From positions 1 to 64,000 of the IMG/VR virus record IMGVR_UViG_3300012950_001127: 64,000 nt of DNA, one strand, 5' to 3'. Under the pieces are notes generated by a model. It searched no databases. It was not told where the DNA came from and saw only the letters and a program-made list of their open reading frames with translations. Positions within the stretch are counted from its first letter, which is position 1. Each line of letters begins with the position of its first letter. Below, piece after piece: positions 8,834-16,632 of this stretch. Both the position numbers and the translations under genes were made by a program. Origin of the DNA: a virus.

Positions 8834-8853
8834 CAACTAATGGTTGCTTTATA
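8832..8853 (+). terminator. Weak hairpin, possible terminator
   Basis: AGCAAC (8832-8837) pairs with GTTGCT (8843-8848) around a five-base loop, followed by a T/A-rich stretch rather than a clean T-run. It overlaps the stop codon of the preceding gene. Weak, low confidence. Confidence 0.3.
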
Positions 8854-8870
8854 TAAAAAGTAATTCCGCT

Positions 8871-8907
8871 TTCCTATCAGTTACCTCGCTTTGGATAGGA
8901 GCGAGGT
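8871..8907 (+). promoter_or_regulatory. Leader with two mutually exclusive hairpins over the SD (repeated motif, copy C)
   Basis: CCTATC (8873-8878) can pair with GATAGG (8894-8899), or CCTCGCT (8884-8890) can pair with AGCGAGG (8900-8906). The second hairpin hides the GAGG that is the best SD for the ATG at 8913; the first leaves it free. Both at once would need loops too short for a normal pseudoknot, so they look like alternatives. The 5' part (TTTCCTATCAGTTA) is a variant of the motif at 2722 and 15418. A bistable translation switch is plausible but unproven. Confidence 0.45.
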
Positions 8908-8912
8908 TTTCT

Positions 8913-9500
8913 ATGATTAATATCTTTGGTGATAATAAAGCCGCGAAGAAGAGTAGGAAAGTAAGGCGCAAGTCTAAAAGGCTTTCAGCCACAGAAGTAG
9001 CCAAACTTGGACAAGAAAAGCTTGAGCAACTAAACCCTATGGTCATTCCTTTGCTTGCAGTAAAAAGCCAAGAAAGTCCAAATAATGAATTTCTTAAGTC
9101 TAGCATCTCTGTTATAACAGAAAGACCTCACAGCCTAACGAGCAAGTGGATTGGCTCTCTTAATAAGTGGGTAGACTCAATTGTTGCCGGGGTTTTGTTA
9201 GACGAGCCAGAGATTGAAGAGGGGGTTAGGTCAGATTTTGGCCCGCTTGCTGTTTGTAATATCGTAGAAGCAAAAATGACTTCCGAATACCCTATGCCAG
9301 CTATCATATGCGTTGACGAAAGAGGTTGGAAGTGGTATTTCAAAACATCTAAGGCTCATGGATTTGTCGTTGGAGAGACAATTACTTTTACCGCGACTGT
9401 CTCTAGACACAAAGAAGGGATTACTTTTCTTCGTCGCCCAAGTAAAATCAAGAAGGTCATAAATATTATGGCGGAAACCAAAGAGGGTTGTGATGATTGA
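8913..9500 (+). CDS. Basic protein with OB-fold-like C-terminal domain
   Basis: A 195-residue protein. The N-terminus is strongly basic (KKSRKVRRKSKR). The C-terminal half (CVDERGWKWYFKTSKAHGF, then FTATVSRHKEG and FLRRP) resembles an OB-fold nucleic-acid-binding domain often attached to phage replication proteins. I infer nucleic-acid binding. The frame runs 23 codons further upstream to a TTG, but the ATG at 8913 has GAGG six bases before it and lies just after the hairpin leader. It overlaps the PurA-like gene by 8 bases, so the two are probably coupled. Confidence 0.65.
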   Translation: MINIFGDNKAAKKSRKVRRKSKRLSATEVAKLGQEKLEQLNPMVIPLLAVKSQESPNNEFLKSSISVITERPHSLTSKWIGSLNKWVDSIVAGVLLDEPEIEEGVRSDFGPLAVCNIVEAKMTSEYPMPAIICVDERGWKWYFKTSKAHGFVVGETITFTATVSRHKEGITFLRRPSKIKKVINIMAETKEGCDD

Positions 9501-10509
9501 TAGAGCAGATATTGTAGTCGGATTAGCTTGGGGCGACGAAGCGAAAGGAAAGATTACTAGTCAGCTAGCCTCGTCAACGGGAAGTGATGGCTTGCCATAT
9601 TATGATATAGTGGCACGATGGGGTGGTGGGAATAACGCTGGACACACTGTTATTGTAAATGACAAAAAGTATAAAACTCACTTGGTTCCATCTGGTGTTT
9701 TTTATGGAGTAAAGTCTTTAATTGGACCGGGGTGCATCTTGCATCCAGAGTCTTTCTTCAAAGAGCTTGACTATCTTTCCGAGAATGGATTTGATACTTC
9801 ATTGGTCAAAGTTGCTTCAAATTGTCATATTGTATTAGATAAGCATATTGCATTTGATAAAGAAAATTTGTCAAAGAAGCTCGGTACTACGGGGCGTGGA
9901 ATAGGCCCATGCTATGCAGATAAGGCGGCAAGAGCAGGTATTCTTGCAATCGACGTTCTGGATAGTGAGTTTATTTGGGATGGAAAGTTGGAAGGCAATC
10001 TGTTGTGTGAAGGGGCACAGGGCGTATGGTTAGATATAAATTATGGCCTCTACCCTTATGTTACGTCTAGCGTAACTTTGCCGTATGGTGCGTGTAGTAT
10101 TGGGTTTCCGACTCAAAAGATTAAAAAGATTTGGGGAGCCGCAAAGATTTATGATACAAAGAGCGGCGAAGATCCGAGGTTTCCTTCGAGACTTCTTGAA
10201 GACCCGGTGTTAAAGATGCTCGCTGATTTGGGCGAAGAATATGGAGTAACAACGGGTAGGAGAAGAAAGGTAAACTGGCTTAATCTAGATATGCTAATTA
10301 ATGCGATTAGAGTTACAGGCACAACACACCTTGTTGTTAGCAAGTGCGATGTTATTAAAAAGTTAGGGCAGTTTAAGCTTAGTCATGGCGGTAGGTTAAT
10401 TGGGTTTTCTTCTTTAGAAGAAATGATCAACTTCATTGATATTAATGTTCGGAATAGTTCCCCATTGATAGAGGTTATTAAATTTTCATATTCGCCAAAG
10501 GTAATTTAA
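9493..10509 (+). CDS. Adenylosuccinate synthetase family enzyme (PurA/PurZ-like, short form)
   Basis: A 338-residue GTP-dependent synthetase that would join aspartate to a purine 6-oxo group. Family motifs run in order: WGDEAKGK (13-20, with the catalytic-type Asp15), GGGNNAGHT, TTGRGIGPCYADKAAR, GAQGVWLDINYGLYP, TTGRRRK and SKCDV. It is about 90 residues shorter than bacterial PurA and close in length to archaeal PurA and to phage PurZ, which makes 2-aminoadenine precursors from dGMP. As I recall, characterised PurZ proteins replace the catalytic Asp; here it is kept, so canonical IMP use or an intermediate class is possible. I chose the ATG at 9493 (GAGGG upstream) over the GTG at 9490. Confidence 0.88.
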   Translation: MIDRADIVVGLAWGDEAKGKITSQLASSTGSDGLPYYDIVARWGGGNNAGHTVIVNDKKYKTHLVPSGVFYGVKSLIGPGCILHPESFFKELDYLSENGFDTSLVKVASNCHIVLDKHIAFDKENLSKKLGTTGRGIGPCYADKAARAGILAIDVLDSEFIWDGKLEGNLLCEGAQGVWLDINYGLYPYVTSSVTLPYGACSIGFPTQKIKKIWGAAKIYDTKSGEDPRFPSRLLEDPVLKMLADLGEEYGVTTGRRRKVNWLNLDMLINAIRVTGTTHLVVSKCDVIKKLGQFKLSHGGRLIGFSSLEEMINFIDINVRNSSPLIEVIKFSYSPKVI

Positions 10510-10510
10510 A

Positions 10511-11338
10511 ATGCCAAGCAAAATAATGGTTTTATACCACGCAAATTGCCCCGATGGATTCGGAGCAGCATGGTCTTTCTGGAGAAAGTATGGGCTAGAT
10601 GCTGAGTATTTAGCGGTGGCTCATGGCGCAGAAAGACCAAGCGTTAAAGATCGTGATGTTTTTATTGTTGATTTTTCTTATGATAGGGCTATAATGTTAG
10701 AAATGGAAAGTGAAGCTAACAGCCTTATTGTATTAGATCATCATAAGTCTGCCGAAGAAACTTGTGGAGATTTAGACTTTTGCCATTTTGATATGGATCA
10801 CTCTGGAGCATATCTTGCTTGGGCTCATTTGTTTCCACAAGATAATGTTCCCCTGCTGATTAGATATATTGAAGATAGAGATTTGTGGAAGTGGAATCTT
10901 ACTTCTACGGAAGAGATATTATCAGCCGTTGATTCTTTTGAAAAAACATTTGAAAATTGGGATATGATTCATGAATTTTTAGATGCAGTAGAGTCTATTA
11001 GGTGGAAGCGTGTTAAGAATATGGGAGAGGGGATTTTGCAATATAAGAGGAATTTAATTTCTTCTTTAGTAAAGAATTCTTATAGAACAAAGATTGCCGG
11101 AATGGAAGTGCCTATTATTAACGCTCCATTTTTTCAATCTGAAATAGCTAGTTCTTTAGCTGAAAATGAATCATTTGCAGCAGCTTATTACTTTGACGGA
11201 AGTTCATACAAATTTTCTTTAAGATCATCTTCTGATGGAGAAGACGTTTCTAAGATTGCTCAATTGTTTGGTGGAGGCGGCCATAAAAATGCCGCTGGAT
11301 TTTTAATAACTGATTTGTCTGAATTGTCAGATAAATAA
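10511..11338 (+). CDS. DHH/DHHA1 family phosphoesterase
   Basis: A 275-residue protein with the DHH phosphoesterase signature: HANCPDGFGAAW (about 10-21), VDFSYDR, LDHHKSA (about 75-81), DHSGAYLAW, IEDRDLW, and a C-terminal DHHA1-type GGGGHKNAAG near 254. These enzymes use two Mn ions to cleave phosphodiesters in short oligonucleotides, cyclic dinucleotides or 3'-phosphonucleotides (NrnA/RecJ superfamily). In a phage it could recycle nucleotides or destroy a host signal; the substrate is undetermined. It starts one base after the PurA-like stop, so it belongs to the same operon. Confidence 0.85.
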   Translation: MPSKIMVLYHANCPDGFGAAWSFWRKYGLDAEYLAVAHGAERPSVKDRDVFIVDFSYDRAIMLEMESEANSLIVLDHHKSAEETCGDLDFCHFDMDHSGAYLAWAHLFPQDNVPLLIRYIEDRDLWKWNLTSTEEILSAVDSFEKTFENWDMIHEFLDAVESIRWKRVKNMGEGILQYKRNLISSLVKNSYRTKIAGMEVPIINAPFFQSEIASSLAENESFAAAYYFDGSSYKFSLRSSSDGEDVSKIAQLFGGGGHKNAAGFLITDLSELSDK

Positions 11339-11354
11339 CTTAACTGAGAGGCCA

Positions 11355-12092
11355 ATGATGGCAATAGTTATTCCAGAGTATGAAGAATATACAAGTTTAG
11401 ATAGGCTGGTAGAGCAGATTCAAGAGTTAAACTCTCTTCCTTGGAGAGACTTTGATTCTTTCTTCAAAAAGATGCAACCTTCTGTAAAAAAGGATGACTT
11501 TAAAACTCTTTGTATAAATAAAGATATTTTTTATACTGCGTTTAAAGACCTTGAATATAATAATCGTTATTTGGATTATTCTATTAGAAGAGTTTTAGAG
11601 GTTATGCTGCCTAGGTATTCAGATGTAATTGATGAAATTTTGGTTAAAACAGAAATTAATCAAATTAAGGCAATGATTCTTAGGGGCGGATATTACTCTG
11701 ATATTAAGCTTATTGATAATATAGCCCTAACTTCTGACGGAGAAGCGTTAGAAGCTGCCGTTCACTTTTGCTCGATAAAGGCTCTTAGGAAGCTAAAAAA
11801 GGTAAAGAATACCAAAGCGCGAAGGGTTGTTTTGGAAAGATTGGGACCAGTAGAATGTTTAGATGAAATGCTATCTGATAAGAGCAAGGATATAAGATCC
11901 CTTGGCTTGGCGCGAGCGCCATGTAATTATGAAAAGCTAAAGGATATGACTAAAGAGATTGCGCGAGAACCCTTTACTATCTTGATTCAAAAAATTCCAA
12001 GCGATTATTTGCCAATGCTTCTTGCAAATAGAAATATTAAAAATAATTGGATAGCTAAAGCGTTAGAAAAAAGATTAACAATTGGAGAATAA
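11355..12092 (+). CDS. Helical protein of unknown function, member of a three-gene set
   Basis: A 245-residue, predominantly helical protein. The C-terminal half shows short repeated helix pairs (ALRKLKKVKNTKARRVVLER, DKSKDIRSLGLA) suggestive of HEAT-like repeats. It ends with a proline-containing segment and NNWIAKALEKRL, like the proteins at 3057-3953 and 12095-13027. ATG codons at 11355 and 11358 both follow GAGAGG; either could be used. No catalytic motif seen. Confidence 0.7.
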   Translation: MMAIVIPEYEEYTSLDRLVEQIQELNSLPWRDFDSFFKKMQPSVKKDDFKTLCINKDIFYTAFKDLEYNNRYLDYSIRRVLEVMLPRYSDVIDEILVKTEINQIKAMILRGGYYSDIKLIDNIALTSDGEALEAAVHFCSIKALRKLKKVKNTKARRVVLERLGPVECLDEMLSDKSKDIRSLGLARAPCNYEKLKDMTKEIAREPFTILIQKIPSDYLPMLLANRNIKNNWIAKALEKRLTIGE

Positions 12093-12094
12093 TT

Positions 12095-13027
12095 ATGTCT
12101 GATAATATTTTTAATAACCTTAATGTAGACACAGACTTTTCGGTAGACGATGATTTTGTGTCTGTTTTGATTTCTTTTGCGATTCCAAATGCAATTGAAG
12201 ATTTGTCTTATTACTGGAGGAAAGAAGGGAATGGCGCCAAAAAGATTCTTAATGATAAGACTTTTGAATTTATTTGGAGAAGCTTTCCTGAGCATAGGGA
12301 TGCTTTATTCAATTTTGTATTAGAGTCTACCTCAAAGGGCGAGAATGATTCTGGGGCTAATCATTATTTGACAAAAGAGTTTTCTACAACATTTGCAAAT
12401 AAAACGCTTGCCTCAATTGAAGAGAATGATGATTATAAAGACAACCAGTTGAAGGCCAAGATTGTGTCATGTGGTATTCATCCAAAGTTTGATTACCTAA
12501 AGCAGCTTCATAAATTCTCTATAGATCCAACCAAAGATAAACTATATAATCTTTGGGAAAGAACTGGACTAAGAAGCTCTGGAGACTCTGAGTTTTATGA
12601 CTTCCTTCTTGGAAGAGTTAAAAGAGAAAAGGGGGCTACTGACAAAAAGAATGAGATAATATCTCATGCTCTTGAAAATGATTGTCTTTCAAACAAGGCT
12701 TTAAAGCGTGTTGCAAAATCTAGCCCAAAGACCTTAAAGAGAACTGTGGTAAATCACTTGTCAAACAAGTTGAGTGTTGCGAGGCGAAATATGGACCACG
12801 CCGCTAACTCTAATCGCGGCGGTGGCGTAGATGAAGTGATGGTAAAATATTGGAAGAAAAATGTTGACAGGATCGAAGCTAAGGCTATGATGTTTGTAGA
12901 TTGCACCGATAATGAAGTCGTTGGCAATTTGATAGAATGTCTATCTAAGGATAATCTGCCTTGGCTGATGCCGTCTGCTTCACAACACCCGTGGCTTGCA
13001 AGAAGGCTAGAAAGAAAGATTGAATAG
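12095..13027 (+). CDS. Helical protein of unknown function, member of a three-gene set
   Basis: A 310-residue helical protein starting two bases after the previous stop, with TTGGAG upstream. The last quarter (LPWLMPS, then HPWLARRLERKI) matches the C-terminal pattern of the gene before it and of the gene at 3057-3953. No recognised domain. The adjacency with its likely paralogue suggests tandem duplication followed by strong divergence. Confidence 0.7.
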   Translation: MSDNIFNNLNVDTDFSVDDDFVSVLISFAIPNAIEDLSYYWRKEGNGAKKILNDKTFEFIWRSFPEHRDALFNFVLESTSKGENDSGANHYLTKEFSTTFANKTLASIEENDDYKDNQLKAKIVSCGIHPKFDYLKQLHKFSIDPTKDKLYNLWERTGLRSSGDSEFYDFLLGRVKREKGATDKKNEIISHALENDCLSNKALKRVAKSSPKTLKRTVVNHLSNKLSVARRNMDHAANSNRGGGVDEVMVKYWKKNVDRIEAKAMMFVDCTDNEVVGNLIECLSKDNLPWLMPSASQHPWLARRLERKIE

Positions 13028-13062
13028 CGATTAAAGCGATTAAGTTATAAGTTGGAGATACA

Positions 13063-13254
13063 ATGACTAAGAATGAAGTTTACCTTCATGTTAAGGTTAC
13101 AAACACAGAAACTAAAGTTGTCTATGATCATAGACGGATTCCCTTAGAGCATGTAGAAACATTAAAGATGAGCCCAAATTTGAAGGTGGAAATTGTGGGT
13201 CCGTCTAGGGGTCCAGATAATGATAAATACTATAAAGCACGGAGTCGTACTTAG
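13063..13254 (+). CDS. Hypothetical small protein (63 aa)
   Basis: A short protein with beta-strand character (VYLHVKVTNTETKVVYDH) and a basic tail. SD GTTGGAG is upstream of the ATG. Its 3' end overlaps the 5' end of the secreted protein gene by 35 bases. No family recognised. Confidence 0.6.
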   Translation: MTKNEVYLHVKVTNTETKVVYDHRRIPLEHVETLKMSPNLKVEIVGPSRGPDNDKYYKARSRT

Positions 13255-13933
13255 CATATTAAGCATTGGTTGTTTGATGCAATCTGCTTGTGATTTAGAT
13301 AGCCTTGTTGATAGCAGAGAAAGTGATAATTCTGCTGCAACAGGAAATGTAACTTCATACAGAGCCAGCCTTCCCGAGTATACTCCAAAAATTTTGAATG
13401 GAGTTCGTTTGATAGAAGGAGAAAGTGGATCTTTGTCTATTAATGATAATAGAGTTGATTACACTATTATATATCAAACATATGACGGAGAGGTTCCGGC
13501 TCCAAGTTTAATAAGAAGTCACCGTCCTGAATATATAGCGAGTACTTTTGAGTCTGCTTCCTATGGGGTGATTAGCTTCCTTAATATAAAGGGTATCTCC
13601 ACAGAGGATTGCAGAGATAATTCTTTTAATATAAATATCTTTATTGTAAATAAGAGTATTATGCGAGATAGGGATAGATTCGCAAGGGGCTTAAGACTAA
13701 GCCCACAACAGGTTCCTTATGAAGTTTGGGGATTTTATGATTCTACAAGTTTTATTTTAAATAATTCTGCAATAATTACAGGACAGATTGCTATGCAGTA
13801 TAAAGACAGTACCTTGCATCACGAAACAGCTCATTATTGGTGGGATAGGCTTTGTGTTAAAAATAGCTGGAGCGGAACAACTGAAAATTTTGCTACGGAA
13901 TATCAAAGATTTTATGATGCGGGCGGAAGATGA
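13220..13933 (+). CDS. Exported HExxH putative zinc metalloprotease
   Basis: A 237-residue protein with an N-terminal export signal (basic MINTIKH, hydrophobic core, then MQSACD). The SAC cysteine could be a lipidation site, but the residue at -3 is atypical, so lipoprotein is only possible. Near residue 200, LHHETAHYWWD gives an HExxH zinc site, with TTENFATEYQ downstream as a candidate third-ligand region. I infer a secreted or membrane-tethered protease acting in the envelope. The start at 13220 has AGGGG eight bases upstream; an earlier in-frame TTG would precede the signal peptide awkwardly. The stop overlaps the next ATG as ATGA. Confidence 0.7.
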   Translation: MINTIKHGVVLSILSIGCLMQSACDLDSLVDSRESDNSAATGNVTSYRASLPEYTPKILNGVRLIEGESGSLSINDNRVDYTIIYQTYDGEVPAPSLIRSHRPEYIASTFESASYGVISFLNIKGISTEDCRDNSFNINIFIVNKSIMRDRDRFARGLRLSPQQVPYEVWGFYDSTSFILNNSAIITGQIAMQYKDSTLHHETAHYWWDRLCVKNSWSGTTENFATEYQRFYDAGGR

Positions 13934-15051
13934 ATAATGGACTTAATCTTTTGTCGGGAGAAGCTGGGACTCTTAGAGAGCAGCTATCATTTGATGATGT
14001 AGCCTTAGTTCCCCGACACTCTATGGTTAAATCAAGGTTAGACCCAAATATTCAAACCAAACTAGGAAGAGTTACATTAAGCGTTCCTATAATATCTTCT
14101 CCCATGGACACTGTAACTGGTCATAATATGGCGACTTCTTTAGGAAGCCGTGGGGCTATGGGGGTGATACATAGATTCTGCTCTCCTTCTGAACAATCAG
14201 AAGAGTTGATGAAAGTTATTCGGTTTAATGAAACAGACGAGTTTGCTTTAAAAAATGAGTCTTATGCTCCTGTTGTTCCTGCAATTGGAATTGGAGATAG
14301 TGAGCGAGATAGGTTTGAGCTACTATATAATAATTTTTATGGCCGTCTTGATTGGATTGCTATTGATGTAGCAAATGGTCACTCTTCTTCTATGAGGGAA
14401 ATGATTGATTGGGTAAAGAATAAAACAAATGGAGAAATCCCCTTATTGGTAGGGAATGTTGCCACAGGAGAAGGGTTTTCTTTTTTGGCAGATGCTGGTG
14501 CTGATGCAATAAGAGTTGGCATTGGTGGTGGCTCTATATGTAAAACGAGAATTATGACAGGATTCGGAGTTCCTACCTTGGCTTCTGTTTCTGATTGCTA
14601 TAGAGCAAAGCAATCAAGTGTATCATATGAGAATGTGGCAATTATTGCAGATGGTGGAATTAGGTATCCAGCGGATTTAGTAAAGAGTCTCGCGGCAGGT
14701 GCAGATGCAGTAATGGCGGGCCGTATATTCGCAGGTACATTAGAGTCTCCCGGCGAAGTTGTTAATATAAACGGAAAGAAGATGAAGGTATATAGGGGTA
14801 TGGCCTCCAAAGAAGTCCAAGATGATAAGCGCGGGGGTTTAAGGCCAGGGACTTGCGCGGAAGGTGTGTCAACTCACATCCCCCTTAAAGGCAAGGCGTA
14901 TTATATTTTAGAAGAATTTTGTGGCGGTCTTAGGTCTGCCATGACTTATGCTGATGCAACAAATATAGATGAATTAAGAAGTAATGCAATTTTTATCAGG
15001 CTGACTTCTTCTGGGTTAGAAGAATCTCATGCCTTTGGAACAAGAACATAG
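13930..15051 (+). CDS. IMP dehydrogenase / GMP reductase family barrel lacking CBS domains
   Basis: A 373-residue TIM-barrel oxidoreductase. It shows [10 protein letters not shown] at the start, SSPMDTVT, the loop [11 protein letters not shown] (catalytic Cys near residue 204), [29 protein letters not shown], and [12 protein letters not shown]. The C-terminal [11 protein letters not shown] resembles IMPDH more than GMP reductase. The ~120-residue CBS regulatory pair of normal IMPDH is absent, and I do not see the Arg-Tyr dyad of the IMPDH flap, so GMP reductase activity cannot be excluded. IMPDH would drive IMP to XMP; GMPR would return GMP to IMP, the PurA substrate. It starts inside the previous stop (ATGA). 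Confidence 0.88.
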   Translation: MNNGLNLLSGEAGTLREQLSFDDVALVPRHSMVKSRLDPNIQTKLGRVTLSVPIISSPMDTVTGHNMATSLGSRGAMGVIHRFCSPSEQSEELMKVIRFNETDEFALKNESYAPVVPAIGIGDSERDRFELLYNNFYGRLDWIAIDVANGHSSSMREMIDWVKNKTNGEIPLLVGNVATGEGFSFLADAGADAIRVGIGGGSICKTRIMTGFGVPTLASVSDCYRAKQSSVSYENVAIIADGGIRYPADLVKSLAAGADAVMAGRIFAGTLESPGEVVNINGKKMKVYRGMASKEVQDDKRGGLRPGTCAEGVSTHIPLKGKAYYILEEFCGGLRSAMTYADATNIDELRSNAIFIRLTSSGLEESHAFGTRT

Positions 15052-15059
15052 GAGGAAAT

Positions 15060-15398
15060 ATGGATGTTTCTAGAAGTGAATGGCACGATTGGACAAGCTC
15101 AGTTTTGTCTAGGTTAGACTCAATAGACGAAAGACTTAGAGCTATTGAGCATCAGTTTAATGAAGCAACTTCTTTTGCAGAAGGGGTCGTTGAAGATGGG
15201 GGTCTTTTTGGCCCTAATGGATTAGAGGGCGTTAAGGGCATGTTAGATAGCATGTTTCCTATGTCTGGAATGTCTGGCGATGAAGGGAGTCCGGAGTCTC
15301 CAGTTGATTTACAAGAATTAATTGGCTCCCTTAAGGATCTTAAGGGGCAACTTACAGGGATATCTAATACTATTTCAGAACCAAGTGAAGAGGGGTAA
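15060..15398 (+). CDS. Small coiled-coil protein (112 aa)
   Basis: The N-terminal 40 residues have a heptad-like pattern (VLSRLDSIDERLRAIEHQF). A Gly/Met/Pro-rich middle and a second short helix (LIGSLKDLKGQL) follow. AGGAGG lies directly before the ATG, eight bases after the guaB-like stop. No family recognised; an oligomerising accessory protein is a guess. Confidence 0.65.
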   Translation: MDVSRSEWHDWTSSVLSRLDSIDERLRAIEHQFNEATSFAEGVVEDGGLFGPNGLEGVKGMLDSMFPMSGMSGDEGSPESPVDLQELIGSLKDLKGQLTGISNTISEPSEEG

Positions 15399-15417
15399 AT
15401 AAATTTTTGTATTCTAG

Positions 15418-15457
15418 TTTCTTATCGGTTACTATACTTTGCGGGGAAAGCCCCGAT
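15418..15457 (+). promoter_or_regulatory. Repeated intergenic motif with GC hairpin (copy B)
   Basis: TTTCTTATCGGTTA (from 15418) is identical over 14 bases to the copy at 2722 and similar to the one at 8870. It is followed by CGGGG-AAAG-CCCCG (15442-15455), a stable hairpin running into a T-rich stretch, so terminator function for the guaB-side genes is possible. ATCGG (15424-15428) can alternatively pair with CCGAT (15453-15457), competing with that hairpin. It precedes the MoxR gene by about 30 bases. Confidence 0.5.
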
Positions 15458-15489
15458 TGTTGTTTTCTTGTTGTAAAAAGGAGTAAAAA

Positions 15490-16563
15490 GTGAATATTAC
15501 ACAAACAAAAGAAGTGCTAAAGACCATGCCGATGGATAAGTCCATCATGCTACATGCAAAACATGGTGTTGGCAAATCTTCTGTTGTCCATCAGGTCGCA
15601 GAAGAATTGGCAGAAGAGACGGGTATTCCACATGGTTTTTGGGATGTGCGTCTTTCTCAATGTGAAGTCGGAGATATTAAAGGCCTTCCTGTAAAGGATG
15701 AGGAACGAGATATTATCAGGTTTCTAAAGCAGGAGTGGTGGCCTCGGGCACAAAATTCAAGAGGAATCTTGTTCTTTGACGAGCTTAATCGAGCATCTAA
15801 AGATGTTTTGCAAGCAGTCTTTGAGATTTGCCTTGACCGCCGATTGGATGGTGAAGACTTGCCCGATGGATGGAGGGTAGTTTCTGCCGTAAACTCTGAT
15901 GATGATTATGATGTTGTAGAGCTTGACCCTGCACTTCATGATAGGTGGTTTCATATTGACTTTGACCCGTCTGCTGATGAATGGATGGAGTGGGCGCGAG
16001 GAAAGAATGTTCACAAGGCTGTGGTTGAGTTTATTAACCGTAACCAGAATTTGCTTGACCCGCCTGTTGGAAACCTTGAAGCTGGAAGGGTTTATCCTTC
16101 CCGTAGAAGCTGGGTTGCTTTTAGCGATAGTCTTTTGGCTATGAATCTTGAAACCCGCGATGATGGGATGCTTACACAGTGTGCTAAAGGCTGGTTGGGT
16201 CGTGAGATTGCAGTAATGTTTCAGAAGTTCATTACTAATGAGTTCTCGCACCTTCGTCCAGAAGAAGTTGTTGATACTTTTGACGCTGTAAAGGACAAGG
16301 TAGAGGCTGCGTGTAATGACATTGAGGTTATTGCCGCTCTTTCAAGGTCTGTTGTTGCGGAGGTTAATGACCGCTCTTTGACTAAGATGAAGGATAAGCA
16401 GCGTAACAATCTTCGTGAGTTCTTTATGATGCTTCCGCATGATGTTGCTTCTCAGGCTTGGGTTGCTATGCTTAGTGGCCCAAAGACGAAGAAGATTGTT
16501 ATGGAATGGCAGTCTGATGAAGAGTTCCGTGAGCATCTTAAGCAGATTTACCTCGCTGGTTAA
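15490..16563 (+). CDS. MoxR-family AAA+ ATPase
   Basis: A 357-residue AAA+ ATPase. Walker A is HGVGKSS near residue 25, Walker B is LFFDELNR near 95, sensor 1 lies in SAVNSDDD near 137, and PALHDRW supplies the arginine-finger region. MoxR ATPases act with VWA-domain partners to remodel or insert cofactors into protein complexes (RavA-ViaA, NorQ-NorD types). Its partner follows immediately. The start is GTG with AAGGAG six bases upstream. Arg codons are mostly CGN, especially CGT, whereas neighbouring genes mostly use AGA/AGG. This suggests either high expression or a different origin. Confidence 0.9.
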   Translation: MNITQTKEVLKTMPMDKSIMLHAKHGVGKSSVVHQVAEELAEETGIPHGFWDVRLSQCEVGDIKGLPVKDEERDIIRFLKQEWWPRAQNSRGILFFDELNRASKDVLQAVFEICLDRRLDGEDLPDGWRVVSAVNSDDDYDVVELDPALHDRWFHIDFDPSADEWMEWARGKNVHKAVVEFINRNQNLLDPPVGNLEAGRVYPSRRSWVAFSDSLLAMNLETRDDGMLTQCAKGWLGREIAVMFQKFITNEFSHLRPEEVVDTFDAVKDKVEAACNDIEVIAALSRSVVAEVNDRSLTKMKDKQRNNLREFFMMLPHDVASQAWVAMLSGPKTKKIVMEWQSDEEFREHLKQIYLAG

Positions 16564-16632
16564 TCAGCAAGAAAGCACCCACAGGGAGGCATAGGGTAAA
16601 CAGGTGTCTCATCACTTTGAAAGGAGAATATA

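Noticed and set aside
8873-8906. H-type pseudoknot formed by both stems
   Set aside because: There are no bases between the two 3' arms, and a five-base loop would have to span both stacked helices. Alternative hairpins are more likely.
9493-10509. Firm claim that this phage has 2-aminoadenine (Z) DNA
   Set aside because: The catalytic Asp is of the PurA type, and no DatZ or MazZ partner is visible in the window.
15757-16251. Antisense 164-codon open frame in the MoxR gene
   Set aside because: It opposes a clear AAA+ ATPase and shows no recognisable protein features.
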